Source: Pomphorhynchus laevis
Taxonomy: Eukaryota; Acanthocephala; Palaeacanthocephala; Echinorhynchida; Pomphorhynchidae
Length of the DNA: 64,000 bases
Direction of reading: 5' to 3'
Assembly (NCBI GenBank): GCA_012934845.2
Contig: WNNJ02002339.1
Coordinates: forward strand, 90,977 to 154,976
Shown piece after piece: positions 10,331 to 21,967 of this stretch. The translations under genes were made by a program, and so were the position numbers. The notes below the pieces were generated by a model. It was given only the letters and a program-made list of their open reading frames with translations, was not told the DNA's origin and made no database searches. The first letter of the stretch is position 1, and each line of letters starts with the position of its first letter.

Positions 10331-11289
10331 ATTGACCCCCTGTCTCAATAAGGGTTAGTCGCTCTACAAGATGCGATTCTTATCATTTGAGAGAGATATA
10401 CTCGACATAAGAAGATCGCGATAAATTAGTATAGAGAATTTAATGAAAACAATTTAAACTTTTATCAAGCTTTCAAGCTTTTTTCATTTTGCAATAAATT
10501 TTTTGTTAAAAAATTATTACAAACAGTATCAAATGAGCTACAAGCTCGTGTTGCTTACAGAACATGATAAAAAACGTCAGCAAATAAAGAATTCAATCAA
10601 AAAGAAGTCTCAAATGCCTTCCTTTTAATTTATTTAATAATCAATTAAATTATTATTTATTAAAATAATAATCATGAACTTTTACATACACATTCGATTA
10701 GTTTGTTGTCTAGTTTATCTTGGAGATTAATGGATAATGGGAACGGTTACCATAATATGATAGATAGTCAACACTAGTAATCTATACATTAGGCTTAATC
10801 GATTAATAAATGTGAACTTTTAATAGCTATAATAAATTATAACGGCTTTTCAACAATGAGTGATTTTGATATAATAGCTTATCTTAATGATAAGCTACGT
10901 CTATTTGCATTAGCAGTGATCATCAGCCATTGATAAGCCTCTATTATATCTGATATAAATAATTCTAAACATTGAATGTTTTCTGTTTCGAAATTTATTT
11001 ATCTGCTCGCACATGAGAGCAGATAAAAAAATAATTGGAGTGGGATTGTATATACGACTATTATAGGTAGTCGATAGTATTGCGGTAGCTAGTGAATAGA
11101 GGTAGGTATTTAATTCGGTAAAACTCTCATTCTCAATTCAGGGGAAGAGTTGGATAGATGCCTGAAAGAAGGCCACCCTGATGGGATCAAAGTGAAACCT
11201 TCTCAGCAACGTATCTTCCTCTAACCGCCAACGAATTAGGTCATGAGAGGTGGTCTGTTGTTGGCGCGCCTGCTCAGTGCAAATGGGTT
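10331..11289. other. Intergenic, AT-rich then GC-richer repeat remnant
   Basis: No gene is recognised. 10331-11040 is AT-rich with small hairpins, such as tatctgctc...gagcagata near 10998-11025. 11100-11289 is GC-richer and looks like an old repeat end next to the LINE-A copy B insertion, but I cannot assign it. Confidence 0.4.
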
Positions 11290-11401
11290 TTAACAACCAC
11301 ATCTTAATAATAATACAAATTTATTTAATGTGGCAAATGCGTACAAGCTGTACGCTTACAAGTCCACAAACAAAAATGAGAAAGTCAAGCAGTTAAATTG
11401 T

Positions 11402-14294
11402 TCAGATGGGATCGGATTTGTCGTTTGAAGCACTGCAGGGAAGTTGATTGGCGTATATGAATGGGCAGATGATTCTACGATAGAGGAGCAGCCACCAGGA
11501 AGGAGCGGAGTCCAAAGGAGGTAGAGTAGTTTGGGACATGTAAAAGAAGGGAATTACAGGAACGCAAGGAACAGTAAACAGGACGGGAATTATCAAGAAA
11601 AGGAAGGTTGAGAAATGAAGGGGTATGAAAAGTTACAAGGCGGAAAGCAACGATAAGAAGACGAATTTGAACACGACAATAAATTGTAGGCAAATCGAGA
11701 GAAGCAAGATGGTAGGATGTGTGATCAAAACGACGAAGACGGAGGAGAATTCGGACAGCTGCGTTGACGATGCGTTGTAGGGGAAGAAGAGTAGATTTAG
11801 ATGAGTTGGAAAATAGACTAAGACAATAATCGAGTCTAGAAAAAAAGGAGAGATGATATGAGAGTCATACAAGAAGGGAAATCGATCAATCTACGAACTT
11901 GACGGAGGTTGCGAAGTATCAAGGTAGATGAGCGTACTTTATCTCTAACGAAAGGTTTAAGTGAAAGTCGGTTGTCAAAATGGAAGTCTAGGAAAACGAG
12001 ATTATCAACGATAGGAAGAATTGTAGAATTTAATGATACGGAGGGAAGTTCGAAGCCGAGGCGTCGAGGTAGGATCCACATAATTTTGGATTTATCAGGA
12101 TTCAGAGAAAGGCGAAGAAAAGAAAGATGATTGGAAATTGAGACAAGACAGTCGGAAGCAGAAACACTAAGATCGCGAATACGATAAACAGGTGCATGAG
12201 CATAGATGAGAATGTCATCAGCATATTGCATAACATGGAAGTTAAATTTATGAGAAATCGAAGACAAATCACCAAGAAGAAGAGAGAAAAGTATAGGGCC
12301 TAATACGGAGCCTTGCGGAACACCGGACGGAATGGACGAAGGATGGGAAAGAGAAGAGTTAGAATATACGCGAAATGTACGGTTTGATAGATATGAAGAA
12401 AACCATGATACAGTTGGTAAAGAGAAGCCATAATCATGACGAAGGCGATGGAGAAGAATCGAGTGATCGACGATGTCAAAAGCAGACGATAGATCAAGAG
12501 AAACTATGACACTACATAATTTATGATCGCGCGATATGAGTAAGTCGTTATAAACTTTAAGACATGCAATTTCGGTAGAGTAATTAGAGCGAAAAGCGGC
12601 TTGGAAGGGAGGAAATAAGTTAGAGGAATAGAGATATGTATTAACTTGCTTAAGAACGATACGCTCAAGGAGTTTAGAGAGGGTTTAGAGAAGTGAGATA
12701 GGACGGTACGAAGATGGTAGTGAAGAGTCGAGAGATTGCTTTTTGATGATAGGACGAACAGTGGCGCATTTCCAGATGGAAGGAAATGTACAGCTACGGA
12801 TGGACGAGTTGAACAATGTGGTTAGGAAGGGTAAGATAAAAGTGCAGATATTTTTAAGTAAGTGAGTGGGAATTGGGTCAGAAGGAGAGGTTTTATTAGG
12901 TAATGACAGCAGAACCGAAGAAACTTCATCAGACGAAACGGGAAGAAGGTGGAATAGTTCTGGGAGGGAAGTATTTAAAGATAAGAGTGGGTACAAGGGG
13001 GCTATGGGTAGTAGGGAAAGTAAATTAGATAGCTTAGTTTGTAGATAAGAAGAAAATTATCAGAATTTATATTACAAGGGGTAGATGATCGTGAAAGAAT
13101 TGAGTTTAAGATTTTCCAATGAGATTTAGAGTTGGAAGATGACTCGAGTTGATTTCGCCAAAAGAGAGTACGTTTAGTACGTATAAGAATGAGATGTGAA
13201 CGGCGTTGAGAAAAGTAGGAATCACGAAGATTTGGAGGGAGTGAGTTGGGTGAACGTTTAAGAAAGCGTTTATACATACGAAAAAAGTGACGGAGTCGAC
13301 GCTTAGAAAGACTACAGTCAGAATCGAACCAGGGAGCATGGCGCAAGCGCTGGGAACGTCGAAGTCGACTAGGTAGAAGGTTATTGAGGATCGACGTAAG
13401 TTCAGAATTAAACAGAATGCAGAGATCATCGGGAGAGAGATAGTTAAGAGGAAGTGAAAAGAGTGAAGAATTGAGTAAGGATGTGCAGAGAATAGGGATA
13501 TCGAGAAGCTTCCAGGGTCGACTTGGTGTAGATAATGGTAAAGGCGGAGAAGGAGGATGGGGACGAGTAAGAGTAAGAGTGACAAGGAAATGATCGGACA
13601 AACCAGGATCAGTAATTGACAAGGAGGTATAGTCATTGAAGCAGTTAGGAACAGCAATGATGTCGAGAGCACCGCCGAGAATATGAGTTGGGCTTGTTGA
13701 AAGTAATTTATAGTTAAAATCAGAAAAAAAGATTAGTTAAAGTGATAGAGTCAGAGTCAGACGGGCGATCAAGACGAATGTTAAAGTCACCGAGAACAAA
13801 AGAAGGAGTATAAGACAATGAACAGTGAGACATTAGATCTGCAAGGTCGTTAAAGAAGATACGTGATGGGCAACTGAACCTGGACGGTATACAATCACAA
13901 GTTCCAGAGGGAAAGGCGTTGATAATCTGCATATGAGTAATTCGAACGAAGTGTAACGGATGTTAACGTTGATTTTACGTAAAGACATTGGGTGACGATC
14001 AATGGCAACAATACCGCCATGGTTAGACGCAGTAGATGTATGAGATGTAATTTGACGAGCTGATTCAACTAGAGAACAACCAGAGCGACATAGACGACGA
14101 ATAGCAAGATCGTCAGAGTCAGAGTGCCAGGATTCGGTAATGCAGAGAATATCGATAGATAATTGATCGAAGATATCGAGAAGCATATCAGCTTTATGAA
14201 GAATGGAGCGAGTATTGAATAGACTAAGACGAAAAGTATGCTTAGGGGCGAGATCGACTAGCGAAGAGGACAAGGGGGAGAGATGGGACGCCAT
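11402..14294 (-). pseudogene. LINE-A copy B ORF2: endonuclease and reverse transcriptase, frameshifted
   Basis: ORF2 starts at the ATG at 14294. The endonuclease (14294-13550) shows FNTRS, CITESW, VLGDFNI and GLSDHF. An extra A in the poly-A run after gttaaaatcag (about 13725-13731) shifts the frame. The linker and RT follow at 13622-11836: PSSYRPISLL, the start of the PGSVLGP region near 12300, and motif C VMQYADDILIYAH. The YADD catalytic pair is intact. The C-terminal domain runs on to 11402 in pieces, with frameshifts near 13000, 12500 and 11850. The break pattern suggests random decay after insertion. Confidence 0.85.
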
Positions 14295-15582
14295 CGAATT
14301 TTTGGCCTTGTGTGAAGAACGTGAAAATTTCCGTTGATTTTACGTATAGATAAGGATGACTCGCCGTTTGTTTCACGTCGATGTTTTTCAATGCGAGCTA
14401 ATTTGAGCTGGGCAATATCAGAAGGGGAGCGGTCAGGAAAGATACGGCAAGTAGATGAAGTGGTAAGAAGTTTAAAACGTTGGGAGAGTACCGAAGAGAC
14501 ATGTGAACTATGTCGGAAAACGATTTTTAAGAGTGGAGGACTGAGATGATTGGATTTAGTGGATTTGTTTAAACGAATAAAGGATACAGGAGCGATATTA
14601 TTGAAGAGTGATGGGTTATCATCAGGAAGAATGGTTGCTAGGATAGACCTGAAAGCAGATACATCATCATCGAGGCGAGATTGTGGAGAAGCAGATTCGG
14701 AAAGCTTTAAGTTTGATATGATTATACAGCGATCGCGCGAAGGAAAACGATTTCGTGGAAGTGGTGGACGGACAGAGCTGGTGGAGTCGAGGTAGATGAG
14801 CAGATAGAAGTGGAAATGACAGGGGTGCTTGATAAAGAATTAATATTGGTTGGAGCAAGTGTGACAGGAGCGGGGTGTTGAATCGGTTGATCAGAGATGT
14901 GACTGGAGATGATTTTTAATGAAGGATGTAAATTATTTGGAAGTGTTACGTGGGAGGTAGAGTAAGGAGAATTAAGATAGGTTGGGGCATGAGTGACAGG
15001 AATGGAGTGTTGAATTAGTTTATCGGAAATGTTACTGGAAATGATTTTGATGGAAGGGTGTAAATTATTGAGAGGTGATACAGGGGGGTCGAGTAAGGAG
15101 TTCGTGAGGAGAATAAAGAAGTTTGAGATTTATTTAGATTGGGGGGAGGAATAGGAAAGAGGAGGTACGAGATGAAAAGCTTTGCCGTTAGCATTGTTAG
15201 AATGAGAAAGATTAATGGAAGTTTGGTACGTAGTTGAACGAGGAGTGTGTGAGAGAGTAGGTTCAATAATGGGATTATATGATGCGAAGTCAGGTGTTGA
15301 TGCGAGGGAAACATCTAAAACAGCATTGGTCTGAGTGGTAGTGTGTGATACAGGAGTAGATGAGCAGGATAACTGTAGTAGTCGTACTGATGTACAAAAA
15401 CCGCAAGTGAAATGTTTAAGTTTATACACTGAGTGGTCGGATATTTTAACACGAACAAGTGTCCATACATCGCAATCTTTGGAATCGCATCCAACTTCAA
15501 AGCTGGTATAACCATCATTGCATTTAGATGTGGAAGATTGTTGATCAGGAACAGGGATCTGAGATCGCGCTTTTTTAGGCAT
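14270..15582 (-). pseudogene. LINE-A copy B ORF1, frameshifted
   Basis: It starts MPKKARSQ at 15582 with the same Cys-rich finger (CDSKDCDVWT). A frameshift near 15130, at SYSSPQSK, moves the rest to other frames. The 43-aa repeat is present twice (14876-15080). The C-terminal part, which copy A lacks in frame, can be read here: an Arg/Lys-rich helix near 14420-14320 (LARIEKHRRETNGE) ending KIRWRP, where ORF2 begins inside the sequence for RWRP. Confidence 0.8.
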
Positions 15583-15628
15583 GACCTTTTATCGATAGAT
15601 TGAGCTCAATCCGCGAGCGTAGCGAGCG

Positions 15629-15706
15629 GAACTGACAGGAATAATCTGGAACTGACAGGAATAATCTGGAACTGACAGGAATAATCTGGAACTGACAGGA
15701 ATAATT
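15629..15706. repeat. 20-bp tandem repeat in the LINE-A 5'UTR, four units
   Basis: Four nearly identical units of ctggaactgacaggaataat lie at the extreme 5' end of copy B. Copy A has about two diverged units at 2688-2730. Repeats at this position could be promoter elements or a product of 5' end formation. Confidence 0.85.
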
Positions 15707-15724
15707 GTAATTCGTTAGAACAGT

Positions 15725-16322
15725 TATGTTCTAACGTTGTATTTGTATTATTATCTTATGTAGCAGTAATATGTCGAGGAGTGAATTTGTTGTAGAGCAA
15801 TGAAAGATGGGGGAAGGTGGTTTATGAAAAAGATAGTCGTTCCTGGCTCTGCGGTTTGCTGCATTAATCCAACGATCAGTTCTGTCGTTGAAATCACCAA
15901 GTAACATGTTATAGCCACTACCCAATATACGATCCAGGAGGTCACGGTTCTTGTGAATTTCTCCTGGCCGTATATAAATATTGGCTATACTGATGAGTTT
16001 ACCATTCTTACGAAGTGATATAGCTAAACAAGATAGGGCAGGACAAGAATAGTTAAGAAGAAGGGAATATCTTAAAGAGCATTTAACTAAGGTTAAAAGA
16101 CCTTGAGATAAAGATGAGTGAGGAGGGGTTATATACGGAGTGAAGTGAGTGTATATATGCGGAGGGATAAATCGAGTAATGTTTTGGGGGATACGGATAG
16201 ACCGCGTCTCCTGAATAACTATAACATCTGCATCTCTACCATTTAAAAGGCTAATGGCATAAGAACCTCTTGAATTCTACTGAAGGGTATTCAGTGAAAA
16301 AGGCTCAGGTTTACTCACCATT
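15725..16322 (-). pseudogene. LINE-E (jockey-like) ORF2 endonuclease N-terminal part
   Basis: From the ATG at 16322 the minus strand reads MVSKPEPF, one stop (TAG), then DADVIVIQETRSIRI (catalytic Glu region), LISIANIYIRPGE and NMLLGDFNDRTDRW (the GDFN motif). The sequence stops being LINE-like at about 15725, where the LINE-A copy B 5' end begins. I read this as one LINE split by insertion of another. The RT half was not found on the far side of copy B. Confidence 0.7.
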
Positions 16323-16485
16323 GTGGCAGTTTAGCTGGACGGGGGATGCCAACATAGACAGAGCTGGGTGAAGGAGGGTTGCCCCTCCCGCCACTAGCTA
16401 TTCACAGAGCCGGAATCCTCTGGGCAACATCTTCATTTCCCAGTGAGGCACTAACAGTCATTCTATTTTCAGCATCTCGTCCACC

Positions 16486-16690
16486 TTAGGCGGTGGAGCT
16501 GTTCTTGCGGATGCCCCCTCTTCTTAGAGTGGGGGGTTTCAGCTCGTCAGGAACAGGCGCAGAGGCTGCCTTCACGAAGACCGAGACTAGGGGACTATTA
16601 TCGCTTGCATTTGTGATAATATTGCTTTTTTGATTCGTCCAGAAGATGCAATATGTCAGAATTAGACATCCAATATGGTGGATGAGCAGC
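16486..16690 (-). pseudogene. LINE-E ORF1 C-terminal end
   Basis: The frame ends VSVFVKAASAPVPDELKPP and then a stop, just upstream of the LINE-E ORF2 start at 16322. Its upstream part is replaced by the 3' tail of LINE-A copy C at about 16710. Position, not similarity, makes this the ORF1 end. Confidence 0.5.
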
Positions 16691-16704
16691 AGCTGATGCG
16701 AAAG

Positions 16705-18355
16705 GTTTAAAAAAAGATTTATTTTAACGTGGCAAATGCGTGCCAGCGCACGCTTACATGACCACAACAAAACTGTAAATCAGGTGTCGAAAAGGTGTGA
16801 ACGGAGGGGGTGTTTGAATGTGATAAAAAAGGGGTCGCGGCGGATGTCGATAGGGAGTTGATTCCATGGAGTGAGGCGGCCACGAGGAAGGATCGGAGAC
16901 CGTAGTTGTTGGAGTTATTAGGAACGTGGAGTAATAGGGTATGACATGAACGAAGCGAAAGCAAGGTGGGGCGAGTATCGTCTAAGAAAGGAAGGTTGAT
17001 GAACGATGGAGAGCCGACAGCGATGAGACGAAAAGTAACGAGAAGACGGAGTTTGATGAGGATGTGGATGGTGGGCCAGAAGAGTTGGGCTAAATATGTG
17101 AATGTGTGGTCGAAGCGACGGAGACGAAAGAGCACTCGAACGGCGGTGTTGATTATTCGTTGTAGGGTTGGGATGATAGATTTTGGAGAATTGGCGAAAA
17201 GGCTAAGGCAGTAGTCGATATTAGGAAAAAAAAGCGATGAAAGAAGAGACATACAAGAACGGAAGTCGATAAGGGAGCGGATACGGCGGATGTCACGGAG
17301 AATTAAGTTAGATGGGCGGACCTTGTCACGGACGAAGGGTTTAAGGAAAATGTTATCATCGAAATGGAAGCCTAAGAAAGTGAGATTGTGGACTATAGGG
17401 ATAATCGATGAGGCGAAATATACAGTGGGAGGAGATATGTTTGGTTTACGGGGAGGATCCTAATTATTTTGGACTTTTCGGGGTTTAGAACGAGATGGAG
17501 ATTGGAGAGACGTTTGTAGATAGAAGAAATACAGTTGGAGGCAGAAATGCCGATATCGTGTATGCGATTTGCGGGTGCATGATCATAGATTAGAATGTCC
17601 ACGGCGTATTGCATTACGTTAAAGGAGTAAGGTTTGATAAACGGAGAGAGATCGCCAAGTAGAAGAGGGAAAAGCAGGGGACCTAGGACTGAACCTTGTG
17701 GGACACAGCAAAAAAATAGGGATGGGAGGGGAGGATGATGAATTAGAACAGACGCGAAAGGAACGGTCGGATAGATATGAGGCGAACCATGCTACGGAGG
17801 AGGAAGAAAAGCCGTAATCATAACGAAGGCGAGAAAGGAGGACGGAGTGGTCGACAATGTCGAATGCGGAGGAGAGGTCGAGGGAGATGTGAACACTATA
17901 TAGATCCTTGTCTCGAGAAATGAGTAAGTCGTTGTACACTTTTATGCATGCGATTTCGGTGGAGTGATTAGAGCGGTAAGCGGATTGGAAAGGAGGATAC
18001 AGATTGGATGATGAGAGATAAGCGTTGATCTGTATTAAGATGAGGCGTTTTAAGAGCTTTGAAAGAGTAGGGAGTATTGAAATGGGGCGATAGCTAGAAG
18101 TGAGGGGGCGAGCGATTGTTTCTTAAGGAGGGAGCGAACGATTGCGGATTTCCAGTGTGAAGGGAATATACGACTGTGGATTGACGAGTTAAAAAGGTTG
18201 TGAGAAATGGGGATATCGATGAGCATATAGATTTTAATATGTGAGTGGCAGGGGATCGGCAGGTGAAGTTTTGTTGGGCAAGGACATGAGGTCAGATGAT
18301 ACTTCTGTAGGTTTGTTAATCGATGGCTTGACAAAGAGTTGTCTATAATCTCGAA
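16705..18355 (-). mobile_element. LINE-A copy C, 5'-truncated, divergent subfamily
   Basis: The 3' tail carries GCGTGC-loop-GCACGC followed by GCATTTGCCACGTTAAA. RT pieces include LPNKTSPADPLP (about 18270), SVHISLDLSSAFDIVDHSV (motif A, about 17880), a YAVDILIYDH box (about 17605) and the C-terminal domain (17252-16719). Motif C has V where copy B has D (YADD to YAVD), so it is dead. It is clearly more diverged from A and B than they are from each other. The 5' truncation near 18355 is typical of incomplete target-primed reverse transcription. Confidence 0.8.
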
Positions 18356-18359
18356 AATG

Positions 18360-19125
18360 TTTGCAACGACGAGACTAAGCAGGATGATCCCTATCGCAAT
18401 TAACGCAGGAGGGGGTTGGCATTTCTCATATTTACTTATGTAAACGCATGCATTCGTGCCACAAACACCGCAGAATTTATTTCTATCACATGAAGAAGCC
18501 CAGTGTCCACATGCGTTGCATTTATCGCAATGAGGAAATGTTAAATTATCTTCCTCTATCAATGAGAAAGGTAGGTTAAACCCTAGATAAGGGTTGGAGG
18601 ACGATTTAGACAGGACTAGACCTGTATCTATGTCAGTGTTACAGAATGCCACGGGAAGGGGCTCACCCTGCTTACTCATGACTTGTCTCACAGAGTGGAG
18701 GCAAAAAGATTTTTTAGAAGGTTTTAGTCATCATCCGAAATAAACGCAGGAAAATTAGCAATTTTCAGCGTACACAATATGGGTTTTAAAGTAATCGATC
18801 CTAGATGTGTCAAATTTTGTGCAAAAATATCGTTGTATTCCCTCATTATGCACCCATTAACGAATGATATTCTCAATGAATTCTCCATAGTCTTTACTGA
18901 TTTAAAAATAACTCTATTTGTACACTTCCCAGCGAAAGCTCTCAAAAACGTGAGAAATAAATTATTCCTTGCAGTCGGTTTGATGGCATTTATAACACAT
19001 AAATTTGATTGTTTCGGCACTGGGGGAAGCATCCCCGAGTTAATTTGATAATAGCACAAAACATTACCTTCATCATTGTTGGAATTAGCTTTTAAAGAAT
19101 ACATTGTGCTTTTCACCTGATTCAA
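18360..19125 (-). pseudogene. LINE-E ORF1 (gag-like) with zinc knuckle
   Basis: Frame 19125-18724 ends with TLKIANFPAFISDDD. The next frame, starting at 18691, runs into a canonical CX2CX4HX4C zinc knuckle (CDKCNACGHWASSC) followed by a second, incomplete CGVCG knuckle. This layout is usual for jockey-type ORF1 proteins, which bind element RNA. The 213-aa frame 18691-18050 runs on into LINE-A copy C RT sequence by chance and is a junction chimera, not a real fusion protein. The ORF1 C-terminus continues on the other side of copy C (16690-16486). Confidence 0.65.
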
Positions 19126-19303
19126 TTAGTTGTTTCCACCAGAAAAATCAGCAGGAAGTAAAGAGCTTTGATGCTCCGACAATATTTTTTAATGCACTGT
19201 TCGGTTTTGAACCCATTAAAGTAAAAAAAGCAGTCATATAACGACTAACTGCTAAATAAATAGAGAACATTCGTTTCCAATCCGAATTATTACAAGATGG
19301 TGA

Positions 19304-19516
19304 GGAAACATGAATATTTATTTGATTAGAAAAATCCAATATTTCGACGGCACAACGGCACATCATCTTCAGGGTTGTATTTACTGTAGATCTCAAACTT
19401 TTTTAAGGTAACCTTAAAAAAATTTGGGATCTAAAGTAAATACAACCGTGAAGATGGCGTGCAGTTGTGCCGTCGAAATATTGGATTTTTCCAATCAAAT
19501 ATATATTCCTGTTTCC
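19304..19516. repeat. 213-bp near-perfect palindrome (foldback)
   Basis: The arms run from ggaaacatgaata on the left to tatattcctgtttcc on the right with few mismatches, centred near 19410 (aaggtaacctt). Each arm holds tgtgccgtcgaaatattgga, so the palindrome looks like two copies of one terminus joined head to head. No coding capacity is seen. Confidence 0.9.
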
Positions 19517-20515
19517 TTGTTAAATAAATATTTTTTACTGCATGCATATACAGGGAGCGTACACTTATTTTTACATTCAATGCATGATAAGCGAATTTCT
19601 CATAATAAAACATTTTTCATAATAAAGGATTGGTTAAATAATTAAAACATTTTTGGACTCAATTTTCAAATTATGTGTATGAACAAATAATGTTTATGAT
19701 GAACATCTAGAACAAATAATTTGCTGTGTTTTGTTATGCAAGCAATCAATAGTTACGTGTGTTTAGTCCCAAATTCTTCCAGATGATGTGGAAGATAATG
19801 ACACAATCTTTATAAGGTAGAAATTAGTCGTAGCGATAAATACTCTCTCATCTTTAATTCATCGAATATTTACAAATCTTTCAATTCATAAATTTTAAAT
19901 ATTAACTAAAATGTTCTAGATGTGTATCCATTTTTAAGTTCGTTAACATCAACAAGGACGATTATTGTTTTGAACAACTTCAGTTAACGAGTCTACTACA
20001 GATTATAAATGGACGTGGCGTTTGCACATGGACAACGGCTGATTTTCAATTAAGAGATAATTGAATTGACAACAGAACAAATTGATTGTATAAATGTGAA
20101 AGTATATTGTTGCCTAACGTTGTGTTAATTAAATATTATTAATAATAGATTTGTTGATTTAAAAGATTTCAAGTACTGAATGTAGAGCTAAACATATTTA
20201 CCATGACGCTTTTTGTTGTCAACTTCACATTTGACAATTTGTCGAAAATTCTGTCTTTTTTATAATCCACATTGCTCACAACGCAATGTGGAAATCAAAT
20301 GCTAACTTTTATCTGCCCTGCTCATATTCATCATCGATTTATTAATACATTTAATTAATAATTAAATTAAAGATATTAATTTAATTAATTAATTTAATTA
20401 TAAATTTAATTAATTGCAATGATCAACTCACCACTGACCAATGCGTATTTATTGACGGGTGCCGGGTGACCGGTCAGTTGTACGGGGACATCGAAAGATG
20501 CATCAACATATTCAT
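19517..20515. other. AT-rich intergenic, no gene seen
   Basis: It contains runs of ttaattaa (20340-20415). From 20416 the base composition rises toward the RTE-like element, which may include its 5' leader. Confidence 0.5.
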
Positions 20516-20523
20516 GTAGGAAC

Positions 20524-21259
20524 GTAAAATGTCATCTCTCTTCAGCGAAAGGAACCATAATTAGTTAAAGAGATTATTCGCTTCGACTAAAAACAGTCGG
20601 AGTGACTTCTCTTCACTATTCTGGGACTAGACTTTTGGATCACGATTGTATCTTGAACTATTAGGGAGTTAACAACGGAAAAGCGAAGGCTGTAGGATGT
20701 AGATATACAAGTTTCTTGTGGTCGTTCGTGGTAGAGAGGTTTAACCCAATGAACGAAAAGATAACGTCTCGGAGACTTTTAGTCAAAGAGGGAAAGGGGG
20801 AACTGTTGTGTGTATGCTCCCAACATCATATCGGAATACCCAGTCTTAGTGGAAGATCTCCAGGCTCTGCTTGATAGTACTTCTGTGGGAGGTTCCCTCA
20901 TTCTATTGGGTAAATTTAATGATCATGTTGCTAGCAACAGTAGCACTTGGAAGGGAGTGCTGGGGAGGAACGGACTCTTTTATCTGAATGCGAGTGGTGT
21001 TAAATTATTGCATTTTTGTTCTCTTAACAATTTGTGCATAACCAACACAATGTTTGAACATAAGAAGATGTATAGATGCACATGGCATCATGATTCTCTC
21101 AGTCAAAGACCAATGATCGATTTTGTAATCGTTTCATCTGATCTGCGACGATATGTTCTGGACACTCGTATGAAGAGAGGGGATGAGTTGTCAAACGATC
21201 ACTACCTTGTAGTTAGTAAACTTCGATGGCCGGATCGGATGCTAGACAAGCCTGCTTAA
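20524..21259 (+). pseudogene. RTE-like LINE endonuclease domain
   Basis: A clean frame 20810-21259 holds LILLGKFNDH (GDFN with D changed to K), NNLCITNTMF, CTWHHDSLSQRPMIDFVIV and LSNDHYLVV (the terminal SDH reads SND-H). Upstream, broken frames from 20524 supply the N-terminal part. Loss of the GDFN aspartate and of the SDH triplet means the nuclease is inactive. Confidence 0.8.
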
Positions 21260-21967
21260 CCCAATCGTTGTGTGAGGGCGTGCTGAAAGCGTCTAGCAGA
21301 TGTTTCTGTCAAAGAACGTTTTTCTGGCTACATCCGGGAGAACTTCTCTCGGTTGCCAGAAGGGGTAAAGAACATTGATCAGGAATATATGTTCAGATCC
21401 TATCTTGCCAAAGCAACTGTGAAAAGTTGTGACTCGAAGGCCCTAGGTGCTTGTCGCGATGATAATCCTTGAACTGCTTGGTAGACATTAATAGTTAGAG
21501 ATTTCGTCCAACATAAGTAGAAGGCTTATAAAGGCTGCTTGGGAGAAGTTTGGAAAGCACTTATAACTTCATTATTCAGCTTCGAAGATATTTTGGAGGA
21601 CAATCAAGAACCTTTGCGCTGGAAAGCAGAAAACTCATTAAACTGTCTATGACAAGAGAGAGTGTATGCTGACTGAAATTGAAGAAATTCTTGGCTGTTG
21701 GACATATCATTTTAGGACTCTCCGTAATCCGGTGAATATTCTTTCTCTTGTAGAAGTAGAGCCTTTAAAACCAACGGAAGATCTCATCTCTTTGGAACAT
21801 GTCATTGCCTTTGTTAAAAATTTCGTAATGGCAAGTCTTTAAGAGTAGATAAGATTCGACTAAAGCTTTAAATGCTCTCGACGTTGCGGGCATGAAGTTG
21901 CTAACACGGATCTTCAACGTTGCATTGAATTCGAGCAAGGTTCTTAGTAAGTGTCGAACTGGGGGGG

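Larger units (their letters stand above)
11300..15712 (-). mobile_element. LINE-A copy B, near full length
   Basis: Running from the 5' end at about 15712 to the 3' end at about 11310, this copy has a repetitive 5'UTR, ORF1, overlapping ORF2, and a 3' tail with a 7-bp hairpin (11337-11353) just before the terminal GCATTTGCCACATTAAA. It is the most complete LINE-A here and defines the family length of about 4.4 kb. It sits inside the endonuclease of LINE-E, whose coding sequence stops abruptly at 15725. Several frameshifts make it non-autonomous. Confidence 0.85.

Noticed and set aside
18050-18691. Novel zinc-knuckle/RT fusion protein
   Set aside because: The join falls exactly at the 5' truncation of LINE-A copy C inside LINE-E ORF1, so it is an insertion junction that happens to stay open.
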